Source of the DNA: Clytia hemisphaerica
Taxonomy: Eukaryota > Cnidaria > Hydrozoa > Leptothecata > Clytiidae
Direction: 5' to 3'
Length of the DNA: 64,000 bases
NCBI GenBank assembly: GCA_902728285.1
Contig: CACVBU010001207.1
Span: 271,750 to 335,749, forward strand
Made by a program: the position numbers and the translations under genes. This document shows positions 42,725-53,514 of this stretch, piece by piece; positions within the stretch are counted from its first letter, which is position 1; the number at the start of each line of letters is the position of its first letter. A model generated the notes under the pieces. The model did no database searches and was not told where the DNA came from. It saw only the letters and a list, made by a program, of their open reading frames with translations.

Positions 42725-43255
42725 TGTTTCCCAGGCATAGTCTTCCTGGAAAATTTGATCTGTTGGCCGAATATTTCAAAAATCTTATTCCTAGAAATGA
42801 AGATCTGTTTCTCCTCAAAACCTAAATTTTTAATATCAAAGTATCTTTCCTAGAAAATTTGATCTGTTTCCACAATTTTCAGAATTGAAATTTTGATCTG
42901 TTCTCCTAATCTTATAAGAAATAGGATATCTGTTTTCCTCTCCTGGAAATTTTCATCTGTTTCCCTTGCTTTTTGTGATTGATATCTGTTTTCCCACAGA
43001 AAGTTCAATCTGTTTCCAATGCAATATCATCTTTATGGAAACAGATATCTGTTTCCCAATTTATTATATGTCATCTCCTAGAAATATTGATCTGTTTCTC
43101 TCTGATGACGTCATCAGCTGGAGCGGGAAAACAGATAGTTTTAAGAAAATGGTCTCTCCTAGAAAATCGGATCTGTTTCCCCATTTTTCAAAAAAAGCTC
43201 TCTCCTGGAAAAGGGAAACAGATATTTCGGGGAAATGGGCTCGTTGGCTGCTTCT
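42725..43255. mobile_element. Copy D of the CTGTTTCC-word repeat, longest copy
   Basis: More than ten GATCTGTTTCC or GGAAACAGATA words occur, including the perfect 20-bp palindrome GGAAACAGATATCTGTTTCC at about 43037-43056 and TGATGACGTCATCA at about 43102. It ends GGGGAAATGGGCTCGTTGGC, as copy A does. Open frames on both strands are by-products of the repeat. Confidence 0.65.
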
Positions 43256-43526
43256 GAAGTTTCGAAGACTGGAAAATAAAAAAGTGTATTTAACTTGGTT
43301 TGCCTGGAGGTTTGCCATAGAATTCATCGAATTTCTCTCAAAACTAAGATTTTTCCTGCAGTATATAGTACTTCCGCACAGGAACGACAATTTGAAACTT
43401 TCTGAACAGAACCATATTTCGGTCAAAATTTGAGGCTGAGCATAATTCTACGGCCGTACTTATCACAAATTTTCACCTTCGCTGATTATGCTGATGCCAC
43501 TCGCCAAAATGAGCTCTACATACATA

Positions 43527-43795
43527 CACGCTTTTTTTTTATAAGAATGGTGTTTTTTTCATTTCATCATGGATATTCTCAACTTTTTGGCGAAAATCAT
43601 CCAAAAGTATTCTTACGGTATTCTTAGGTTAAGATCGAAATTGGCAATCTACAGGTTAAAATGCATGAAAAATGGCATTCTTAAGTTCAGTTGTTAAATT
43701 CCATGATGGTGATATTCTTAGCATATTCTTAATTTTTTGGCCATTTTCATCATGGACATTCTTATAAAGTGTATTCTTATTAAAAAAAAAGCGTG
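43527..43795. mobile_element. TA-flanked MITE, CACGCTTTTTT family
   Basis: CACGCTTTTTTTTTATAAGAA and the right end TTCTTATTAAAAAAAAAGCGTG are inverted repeats, flanked by TA (43525-43526, 43796-43797). Repeated TTCATCATGGATATTCT and ATTCTTAGGTTAAG words fill the 269-bp interior. Confidence 0.85.
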
Positions 43796-44006
43796 TAATA
43801 AAATACGATCGATAGGAAAAAAGAATGCATTCATTTCTGAAAGCAAAGCTACTCAGCTTTATGTGGTTAAAAATTTACTTCGGACAGTTTTTTTCGATCA
43901 AGAGATATCAAGTTTTAGTACACAAGGGTGTGATTTTTAGGACATAGTGAAAATTCTCCCAAAATAAAAACGGAAGAAAGGTTAGAGAAATTGGCGAACT
44001 TGAATA

Positions 44007-44261
44007 CACGTTTTTTTTTATAAGAAGAAACTATATAAAAACATAAGGCTTCGAGGCCCAAAAATTTAAGAACATTCTAGGGACATTCTAAGGCTTTGGA
44101 GACTTAAAAACATGCATTTTCTTAAGAAATTACATCAAAATGCTCAAAAAATGCTGAAAATAAGAACATTTCAAGAACATTTTAAGGCTTCAAATCCAAA
44201 AAAACTAAGAACATCCGAAGGCTTCGAAAATCCTTGACGTTCTTATAAGAAAAAAAACGTG
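44007..44261. mobile_element. TA-flanked MITE, CACGTTTTTTT family
   Basis: CACGTTTTTTTTTATAAGAAG and TTCTTATAAGAAAAAAAACGTG are inverted repeats, with TA at 44005-44006 and 44262-44263. AAGGCTTCGAGG and AAGAACATT words repeat inside. It is 255 bp. Confidence 0.85.
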
Positions 44262-44406
44262 TACATTTCGTCGTTTTTAGTCAACAGAAAAAGCTTATTT
44301 TCTCTATTTTCTCCCCTCCATCTCCTAAAAACTTATTTCTAAAAAGAAATGTAAAAACGGTTTCAAAAACATGAAAGATACCGCCGGGGAAATTTTCAAA
44401 GAAATA

Positions 44407-44658
44407 CACTCTTCTCGAGATGCATAAATTTATTGTTGTCCTCGTTTTCAAACAGATTTCATTGCTATGAAATTATACATTTAAACCAATTTTAATTCCC
44501 AAAAGGCAAACATTAATTCTAAAACAAAAGTACTTGCAATTCAAAATGTCTCGTGAGGTGTAAACAACACAATTATCATTGTGAATATGTAATTTTATAG
44601 CAATGAAATCTGTTTGAAAACGAGGACAACAATAAATTTATGCATCTCGAGAAGAGTG
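44407..44658. mobile_element. MITE with inverted repeats of about 70 bp, TA-flanked
   Basis: CACTCTTCTCGAGATGCATA and about 45 further bases are perfectly mirrored on the right, with TA at 44405-44406 and 44659-44660. The arms are almost free of mismatches, which argues for recent insertion. It is 252 bp and non-coding. Confidence 0.9.
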
Positions 44659-44854
44659 TATTGGTGTATTGAAAAATTCCAAAGAGATTAAATCCTTGTA
44701 AACACACACAAAGAAATAGAGGATTTTTGCAACACAATCATATATATAGTATTACTTAATAATGGAATTAAACAGCGTGAAGCTTTGTAAACAAAAAGAA
44801 GCTAAAGCTTGTTTAAAAAAAGTCAGAACATTTTTCAGTCAATGATAGCTTTTT

Positions 44855-45560
44855 GTGACGATAGAAAATGGTTAGTGTGAACACCTTATCCGTAATGATT
44901 TTCGAGACGATAGAAAACCTATCGAACGAATTTTTGTAGCAGATGTTGATTGAGGTGTTGAGACGTCACGTTCCAGCTGTTAGTGTGAACACCCTATCCG
45001 CTATGATTTTGGAGACGATAATTATTTTTTTAGGTGAAAACATTGCTATTAGTTATTTTTCGTTATATCGTCATATAATGTGAGCACAGTAAACAAAGGG
45101 AGCTCGTAGCGTTCCATGCCGAAAGGTGTTCACATCATAGCGGATAGGTTTTTGTACTGTTTCGAAAAGCTATCTGGTATAGGGGGGGGTTTCACGTTTG
45201 GCGGAGGAGCGGAATCGGCCCTTTTTTCGGACGGAGTGGCGGAATTTGGCGAAAATTTAGACGGAATTACGGAAATTGGGTTCTCTGACGGAGACGGAAA
45301 ATTAGACAATTTTAGTGCGGAAAAACGGAATTTAGCAAAATAAATTGCGGAATTTCGGAATTGGTAAAAGATATTCCAAATTTGCGGTATTTTCGACAAA
45401 AATATTGAATTTCAAAGGAATTTTCGGTGACGGAATTTTGGTTCAATTTAAGACGGTTTGACGGAAATTGGAGAAAAAATTGGCGGAATTGCGGAATCGG
45501 GTACCCCCTGAAACCCCCCCGGTATAGTGTGAACCATAGTCTCAGAAGGTGTCGCTGTAG
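44855..45560. mobile_element. Host element of the nested CGGAAT-rich insertion
   Basis: GTTAGTGTGAACACCTTATCCG occurs at about 44870, GTTAGTGTGAACACCCTATCC at about 44978, and the reverse form GGTGTTCACATCATAGCGG at about 45126. A TATAGTGTGAACCATAG end lies after the nested insertion. The structure resembles a MITE with subterminal repeats. Limits are approximate. Confidence 0.5.
45183..45520. mobile_element. Nested 338-bp element, G7TTTCA inverted tips, 7-bp duplication GGTATAG
   Basis: The left tip GGGGGGGTTTCA and the right tip TGAAACCCCCCC are exact inverted repeats. They are flanked by GGTATAG on both sides (45176-45182, 45521-45527). The interior is a degenerate run of GGCGGAATT, GACGGAAATT and GCGGAATCGG words. 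The duplication length is unusual and the class is not assigned. Confidence 0.85.
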
Positions 45561-45708
45561 CCCTGTAGCAAAAAGGCGAAAAAAAGCTGTTTAAACAAGA
45601 AAGTTCAATATCCCTCTTCTCTCTCTTTTTAAATTTTCTTGGTTTAAGCTTCTCAGCCCGAAGATTTTTGTGACAAAAATCAAATTAAACCAAGATTAAA
45701 CTATATTA

Positions 45709-46071
45709 CAGGTTTTTTTTTATATAGAACACTTAAAATTTGGCTGAGCCTGGATGTGCTTATTTTTTTAGCAATTTTCAGCCTTAAATGTTTTTAAATG
45801 CGTTCTTAATTTTTCAGACTACTCTAAATCGACAATATCATGCAAAATAAAGAGCATATAAAATTGGTACAATTTGGACAATATTTGACTATCGATTTTA
45901 GAAAATCCATGCCTAAGTTGGGTTAAAACTGCTTGAAAAGAAGAAAAATTGTAGTTTCTTGTCATTTTTTTCCAAACTGAGGCTGGGCATGTTCTTACGA
46001 TGTTCTTAATTTTTCGACGAATTTCAGCCTAAATGTTCTTATAAACTGGGTTCTAATAAAAAAAAAACGTG
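45709..46071. mobile_element. TA-flanked MITE, reverse copy of 21895-22249
   Basis: The tips CAGGTTTTTTTTTATATAGAA and the right end TTCTAATAAAAAAAAAACGTG are flanked by TA (45707-45708, 46072-46073). The body matches the copy at 21895-22249 in reverse over its whole length. Confidence 0.85.
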
Positions 46072-46194
46072 TAACATCTCTTGATCTTCCAACCGGTAAA
46101 CTCGGATGCGAACAAAAACAGTTCTTAAATCTTAAAAAGACTTTTTTAGTGCATAGGGAAGTAACCGTGCGAAGTTCCGTAGCACATCATTACA

Positions 46195-46450
46195 AATTCC
46201 CCCTAAGAATCTTTACCCCTCCCTTTGAACCCAACAAAGCCTTACTTGAGCCTAAAGTTTCTTTTATTAGAAAGAGGATCTACCCCTCCCTTATTCCTTA
46301 CCCCTCCCTTATTCCTTACCCCTCCCTTATTCCTTACCCCTCCCTTTAAAAGACATTTTTTCCCTACCCCTCCCCTTTGGTGATTTTTGAAGGCTCTACC
46401 CCCCTTTAGAAAGGGGGGTTCACACTATGACCCCCCCCTCAGAGGGAGGG
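46195..46450. repeat. TACCCCTCCCTTATTCCT tandem repeat in a C-rich element
   Basis: An 18-bp unit is repeated about four times at 46278-46346. TTTACCCCTCCC and CTACCCCCCTTT flank it, and AGAAAGGGGGGTTCACACTATGA to the right has the look of an element end. Confidence 0.7.
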
Positions 46451-47631
46451 GTGTTTATTAGAAACTTTTGACTTTAATACAAGTATCAGTTGGGTTGAAG
46501 ATGTCAGTCATTTTTTGCAACCAGAGCAGTTTTGATACAATTTTAGCCTGCAACCAAAGAAATCCACACTAAAATCCTGATATTAGATTCGCTCCAAATA
46601 TTCGATGTTAGACTCAAAAATTTAATAAACGCCTCTCCTAAAATCGAAAAACGGGGGAATTCCTTCCGAATCTACGAGAGAAAAAGGAGAAAAACAATCT
46701 TTTTCTTTCTCTAGGTTTCGAGAGGTCCAGGTGTAAAACATAAGAATCTTTTTAATCTAATCAAAATTCAGATTAGCGGCATTTCTTTGATGTTAAGATA
46801 GCCACACTTTTAGAAACAAAAGAAATTGAGAAAAAGCAGACTAAGATTTTCCCACGCTTATAAAGTTATGTAATTGTTTTGTTTCTCTACAGAAAGAGAC
46901 AAAACGCCAAACTTTTTTATAACAAAGGGGGGAAATTCCTGCAAAACGAAAAGGAGTGAAAGACAGCAATGAAATGAAACAAGAAGCCTAGCGGCGTGAA
47001 GGTCCAGCGCCAGTGAAAGTTGAAAAGCTTGATCGTGGTGGAGAACCAAGAACAGAAGAAGCATAACCTATACTGTGAAAAGAATTCTTTTAAATTTTAA
47101 AAGCATTTTAGATATGAAACAGCAGAAAATATTTCAGTGGAAGTTCATTGGGAGAAAACTAAGACATGTTTTACAGTTCATTTTTTATAAAATTCTTTTA
47201 TAGGATCATGAGGCTCAAATCTTAAGAATTAGTCAAGAATCACTCTCAGCCTCAAATAATTTTATAAGAGGATCTATTTTTCAAAGGTACTTACTGAGTG
47301 TCAATCAACTAACATGAACTTCACAATTTTTACATAATCCTTAATAACGATAAAAATATTATGTTGTAAGTAAAACCGATGAAAATGTTGGAAAAAATTC
47401 AAAAATTTGATCTTGAAAATTTAAGAATCATTTAAGAATATTCTTAGGCTCAAATCAGAGAAAAAATTAAGAATCACGAGGCTCATCTCAATTTATGCAT
47501 AATTCTTTACGTTTTTTATGAGAACAAACTATTTAAGCACATAAGGCTTCGATGGCAAAAACATTAAGAACATGCTAAGAACATTTTAAGGCTTTGCGGA
47601 CTCTAAAATACCCAATGTCCAATGTCTAGGA
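46451..47631. other. No gene; old repeat and MITE fragments
   Basis: 46750-47000 is the diverged partner of 42200-42500. From about 47508 a CGTTTTTTATGAGAACA end begins another CACGTTTT-type MITE, which is interrupted at 47632. Confidence 0.4.
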
Positions 47632-47788
47632 AATAGACGATATCGGCTTAACGAAATTCTCCCCGAATGATTACCCATGATGCATTGCGCAAAAAAATTT
47701 AGTAAGTCAATATTGTCTGTGAATTTTTTTGCGCAATGCATCATGGGTAATCATTCGGGGAGAATTCGGAAAGCCGATATTGTCTATT
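47632..47788. mobile_element. 157-bp foldback element with 66-bp arms carrying CCCATGATGCATTGCG
   Basis: Arms start AATAGACGATATCGGCTT and mirror each other with few mismatches around a short loop (about 47700-47724). Both arms contain TTACCCATGATGCATTGCGC (complement on the right). The element interrupts a CACGTTTT-type MITE whose body resumes at about 47795. Confidence 0.85.
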
Positions 47789-47794
47789 GCACAA

Positions 47795-48862
47795 AAATAC
47801 TCACAAAATGGTGAAAATAAGAACATCTTTAGAACATTTTTAGGCTTAAAACGCAAAAAGTTAAGAACATCCGAAGGCTTCAAAAAATTTAAGAAAAGAG
47901 AAAAAAGAAAGAAAGAACTCGTGTTATTATTTTTTCTAAAAGAATTTTAAAAGTTTCTTCATAAAGATGATAAATCCACTTGAAACAAACATATCATCTT
48001 TATAATAATAGCTGTACGTGTCTGAAGCCTTTCCTGCAGTTTTTGCAATCATTTATCATCGTCAAAAAGACTTTTCTGAAGTTTATATTGATCTGATTAG
48101 TGATTACCCATTTTGAAAGCTCAGTTTGTCTTTTTCTCATTCCTAGAAGAGAATTAATGAACCTAAGGAAATTCTCTTTTTTGGGAAATTCCCTTTTCAT
48201 ACCAAAGTAATTCTTAAGCGGTCTTGGTAGGTGAAAAATTACTCTACACAAAGTATTCTAACAGTTATGTTACTAAACGTGTACATTAGCAAAAAAACAT
48301 ACGAGAGCGGTATCTTCAGATATACGATTTTTATAGACGAGCCAGTAAATCATGGCTCAGGCTGAGATGTTCTTAATTTTAAGAGTTTTTCAGGCTTAAA
48401 TGTTCTTACGAGGTTAATGAAAATGGAAATCTGTACTTTCTTAGTAATTTCTGAAATCTGAGGCTCAGATTGTTCATAATTTTGTTCTTAGGTTTTAGCC
48501 AAACTTCACTCTCGTATTCTTATAAAAAAGCGTGTAAGACAAGACACGAATGTCACTCTAAGTAGGCGCCAAAACAAAATGGGCTTTACTTTTGAAACTA
48601 TAACTGTAAATGATTTGTTAGCATTTGAAGACTGAATTTTGTCTTCAGATGAGAGGTCACTCTTAACGAAAATTACTGTAGGGCTAATAACATTCCTTTT
48701 GAAAGCAAATTTAACTCTATGTGTTCGCTCTGCTGCATGCGGTGGTAATTTAATGAAAGTTATGGCTAGTATAAATAAAAATCCTCAAAATCGTTCATCT
48801 TACTGAATTTGAAAATATATCTCTCATACAACAACCGAACCATAGATAAAAAATCTTCTTAC
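47795..48862. other. No secure gene; MITE fragments
   Basis: The remainder of the interrupted MITE runs to about 47895. A TTCTTATAAAAAAGCGTG end occurs at about 48519-48535, with a possible partner CACGTTTAGTAAC-like word (minus strand) near 48270. I see no gene. Confidence 0.35.
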
Positions 48863-49175
48863 CCCCCCCCCGGGACATGATATTTTGACACCTACCCCCC
48901 CCCGGACAAAAGCAAGCAATATCAGATACCCCGGACATAATATCCTCCACCCCTATTTTGAACACTTACCCTTGGTTGGGTACATTAGCTTCAGCTTCAG
49001 CCCCCCTCCGACCACCTGCTTCTTTAACCCCAGACATTTGCTTTCCGACCCCCTCCCCCCGGACATGAATTTTTTTATCCCCGGACATTAGATTCTGACC
49101 CCCCGGACATGAGTTTCTGACCCCCCTGGACATGAGTTTCTAACCCCCCGGACAATAGTCTTTGACCCCCTGGAC
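48863..49175 (-). mobile_element. Second reversed partial copy of the G-rich array element
   Basis: CCCCGGACATGAGTTTCTGACC units repeat. GGACATAATATCCTCCACCCC at about 48935 is the exact reverse complement of the subterminal word found beside the outer element's left tip (36060-36081). Confidence 0.7.
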
Positions 49176-49894
49176 AACAGGAACTGAAGTTTGAAGTCCG
49201 AGAAGTCATATCAGTGTCTAAATATGTAACTTCGACTTTGACAGTGAAAACAGCACCTTCTGCTGCGTGGAGTCTTGAAACAGTGTGCCACTTTTTAGAA
49301 AATGAAGGTAGCAATGTTTTTTTTAAAACTTAGCCAGATGTCAATCAAACGAATCGAACGCCGAATTAATTGAACGCAATTGAACACAATCGAATAATTG
49401 CAATTCGATTATCGAACGCAATCCAATATTACCCTTGATTTACCGTTCAATTAATCGATTACGTTCGTTTGATTAAATTGTATTAGATCTTATTCTCGAG
49501 TGACTTAGGGCAAGTCTCAAAAACCTAACGGTTTACCCTAAGTTTTCGCTACCAATAGCAGCCAGATTCAGAGATCCACTTAGGGCTCTAAAGTACCTCT
49601 ATACCTTAAGGTTTCGGGGCCCGGTTGTTACGTAATTAAATATTAACCTAAAAATTAATTACTAAAGAAATTGTAATCATGACGTCATAATTTGATCGAA
49701 TTTGGTGACGTCATGAATCGTATAATCGCTATAATATAAAAAATACATGTCAAATCTATCCCAAATTTGAACCAAAGATGCATCTAACTGTAATGTAACT
49801 TTTTGAAAAAAAAATTTTGGAAAAATTTGATGACGTCAGCAAAAAATTGCATTTTTCGATTTTTTGCAATTTTTGCTGACGTCATCAAAGTTTA

Positions 49895-52800
49895 AAAAAA
49901 CAAGCAACATGCTGAATGGACCTACCTGTTGATCAAAATCAGATAAAAGTAGGTGTTCTACATTTTACTATTGGCAAACACAATAAGTTTTAGAACAGTG
50001 CAAAAACGTCTGATTTATTTTCTTTTATCATTGTGTAACTTGGTCGTATTTTTTTGAAAATTTTATGACGAAAAAAATTTTCCGGGAAAAATTACTTCAG
50101 CCACATTTTAAGGTACCTTGCACTCTATCTTTCTGCCAAAAATCTGGAAAAAATAATGAAGCAACTTTGCACCAAGTCCAAAAAACCTTATTTTTAGGTA
50201 GTTTTTGGCCCAAATCTGCGAAAATCCGTATTTGACGACGAAAAAAAATTTTCCTAGAAAAATTACTTCAGCCACATTTTAGGGGACCTTGCATTCTATC
50301 TTTCTGCCAAAAATCAGGAAAAACTAATGAAGCAATTTTGCACAAAGTCCAAAAAACCTTATTTTTAGGTAGTTTTGGCCCAAATTGCCCCCCAAAAATT
50401 TTTTTACAAATCGGGCTCCGTCACTTTTCAGGCATTGCTATTTTGTATCATTGTGCAAAAAATAAAAAAAAACTAATAAGCCAATCCCGAGAAAAGCTGC
50501 TAACAGGAAAATGGTAAAAGGGAATTTCCCCAAAAAAAGCGAAAATCCGTATTTGACGACGAAAAAAAATTTTCCGAGAAAAATTACTTCAGCCACATTT
50601 TAAGGTACCTTGCACTCTATCTTTCTGCCAAAAATCTGGAAAAATAATGAAGCAACTTTGCACCAAGTCGAAAAAACCTTATTTTTAGGTAGTTTTTGGC
50701 CCAAATCTGCGAAAATCCGTATTTGACGACGAAAAAAAATTTTCCTAGAAAAAAGTTACTTCAGCCACATTTTAGGGGACCTTGCATTCTATCTTTCTGC
50801 CAAAAATCAGGAAAAAATAAAGAAGCAATTTTGCACAAAGTCCAAAAAACCTTATTTTTAGGTAGTTTTTGGCCCAAATTCGCCCCCCAAAAATTTTTTT
50901 CACAAATCGGGCTCCGTCACTTTTCAGGCATTGCTATTTTGTATCATTGTGCAAAAAATAAAAAAAAAACTAATAAGCCAATCCCGAGAAAAGCTGCTAC
51001 AGAAAATGGTAAAAGGGAATTTCCCCAAAAAAGCGAAAATCCGTATTTGACGACGAAAAAAAATTTCCGAGAAAATTACTTCAGCCACATTTTAAGGTAC
51101 CTTGCACTCTATCTTTCTGCCAAAAATCAGGAAAAAACTAATGAAGCAATTTTGCACCAAGTCCAAAAAAAACCTTATTTTTAGGTAGTTTTTGGCCCCA
51201 AATCTGCGAAAATCCGTATTTGACGACGAAAAAAATTTCCTAGAAAATTACTTCAGCCACATTTTAGGGGACCTTGCATTCTATCTTTCTGCCAAAAATC
51301 AGGAAAAACTAATGAAGCAATTTTGCACAAAGTCCAAAAAACCTTATTTTTAGGTAGTTTTTGGCCCAAATTCGCCCCCCAAAAATTTTTTTCACAAATC
51401 GGGCTCCGTCACTTTTCAGGCATTGCTATTTTGTATCATTGTGCAAAAAATAAAAAAAAACTAATAAGCCAATCCCGAGAAAAGCTGCTAACAGGAAAAT
51501 GGTAAAAGGGAATTTCCCCAAAAAAGCGAAAATCCGTATTTGACGACGAAAAAAAATTTTCCGAGAAAAATTACTTCAGCCACATTTTAAGGTACCTTGC
51601 ACTCTATCTTTCTGCCAAAAATCTGGAAAAAATAATGAAGCAACTTTGCACCAAGTCCAAAAAACCTTATTTTTAGGTAGTTTTTGGCCCAAATCTGCGA
51701 AAATCCGTATTTGACGACGAAAAAAAATTTTCCTAGAAAAATTACTTCAGCCACATTTTAGGGGACCTTGCATTCTATCTTTCTGCCAAAAATCAGGAAA
51801 AACTAATGAAGCAATTTTGCACAAAGTCCAAAAAACCTTATTTTTAGGTAGTTTTTGGCCCAAATTTGCCCCCCAAAAATTTTTTTCACAAATCAGGCTC
51901 CGTCACTTTTCAGGCATTGCTATTTTGTATCATTGTGCAAAAAATAAAAAAAAACTAATAAGCCAATCCCGAGAAAAGCTGCTAACAGGAAAATGGTAAA
52001 AGGGAATTTCCCCAAAAAAGCGAAAATCCGTATTTGACGACGAAAAAAAATTTTCCGAGAAAAATTACTTCAGCCACATTTTAAGGTACCTTGCACTCTA
52101 TCTTTCTGCCAAAAATCTGGAAAAAATAATGAAGCAACTTTGCACCAAGTCGAAAAAACCTTATTTTTAGGTAGTTTTTGGCCCAAATCTGCGAAAATCC
52201 GTATTTGACGACGAAAAAAAATTTTCCTAGAAAGTTACTACTTCAGCCACATTTTAGGGGACCTTGCATTCTATCTTTCTGCCAAAAATCAGGAAAAAAT
52301 AAAGAAGCAATTTTGCACAAAGTCCAAAAAACCTTATTTTTAGGTAGTTTTTGGCCCAAATTCGCCCCCCAAAAATTTTTTTCACAAATCGGGCTCCGTC
52401 ACTTTTCAGGCATTGCTATTTTGTATCATTGTGCAAAAAATAAAAAAAAACTAATAAGCCAATCCCGAGAAAAGCTGCTAACAGGAAAATGGTAAAAGGG
52501 AATTTCCCCAAAAAAGCGAAAATCCGTATTTGACGACGAAAAAAAATTTTCCGAGAAAAATTACTTCAGCCACATTTTAAGGTACCTTGCACTCTATCTT
52601 TCTGCCAAAAATCAGGAAAAACTAATGAAGCAATTTTGCACCAAGTCCAAAAAACCTTATTTTTAGGTAGTTTTTGGCCCAAATCTGCGAAAATCCGTAT
52701 TGACGACGAAAAAAAATTTTCCTAGAAAAAATTATCTCAGCCACATTTTAGGGGACCTTGCATTCTATCTTTCTGCCAAAAATCAGGAAAAACTATGAAG

Positions 52801-53514
52801 CAATTTTGCACAAAGTCCAAAAAACCTTATTTTTAGGTAGTTTTTGGCCCAAATCGCCCCCCAAAAATTTTTTTCACAAATCGGGCTCCGTCACTTTCAG
52901 GCATTGCTATTTTGTATCATGTGCAAAAAATAAAAAAAACTATAAGCCAATCCCGAGAAAAGCTGCTAACAGGAAAATGGTAAAAAGGGAATTTCCCCAA
53001 AAAAGCGAAAAATCCGTATTTGACGACGAAAAAAATTTTCCGAGAAAAATTACTTCAGCCACATTTTAAGGTACCTTGCACTTTATCTTTCTGCCAAAAT
53101 CAGGAAAAACTAATGAGCAATTTTGCACCAAGTCCAAAAAACCTTATTTTTAGGTAGTTTTTGGCCCAAATTGGCAAAAATCCGTATTTGACGACGAAAA
53201 AAAATTTCCGAGAAAAAATTACTCCAGCCACATTTTAGGGTACTTGCACTCTATCTTTCTGCCAAAAACGAAAAACTAATGAAGCAATTTTGCACAAAGT
53301 CTAAAAAACCTTATTTTTAGGTAGTTTTTGGCCCAAATTTGCCCCCCAAAAATTTTTTTCAAAAATCGGGCTCCGTCACTTTTCAGGCATTGTCATTTTG
53401 TATCATTGTGCAAAAAATTAAAAAAAACTAATGAGCCAATCCCGAGAAAAGCTTGTAACAGACGAACGGACAACGGTCAAATTAAAGGACCTCCCGGTAG
53501 GTCCAAAAATTTTC
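49895..53514 (+). mobile_element. Expanded GGACCTAC-family element nested in the foldback
   Basis: It begins ACAAGCAACATGCTGAATGG and GGACCTACC and ends with GACGAACGGACAACGG and GGTAGGTCC, as at 3291-3970. The body is inflated by a tandem array at 50040-53450. No transposase frame is present; the 60-160-codon open frames are repeat by-products. Confidence 0.8.
50040..53450 (+). repeat. 494-bp higher-order tandem repeat, about seven copies
   Basis: The junction word GCGAAAATCCGTATTTGACG recurs at about 50539, 51033, 51526, 52020, 52516 and 53005, so the period is 489-496 bp. Each unit holds two half-repeats of about 190 bp (TTGACGACGAAAAAAAATTT to TTTTTAGGTAGTTTTTGGCC) plus a unique part with CGGGCTCCGTCACTTTTCAG. 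Copies differ by a few per cent, mostly small indels in homopolymers, and the last copies are the most eroded. Confidence 0.95.

Noticed and set aside
43064..43433. 155-aa and 120-aa frames over the CTGTTTCC-word repeat
   Set aside because: Overlapping frames on both strands result from the palindromic repeat words; no domain is seen.
45116..45399. Glycine-rich frame IGGGFTFGGGAESALFSDG on the plus strand and its minus-strand partner
   Set aside because: The frame crosses the border of the nested element at 45183 and is open on both strands because of CGGAATT repeats.
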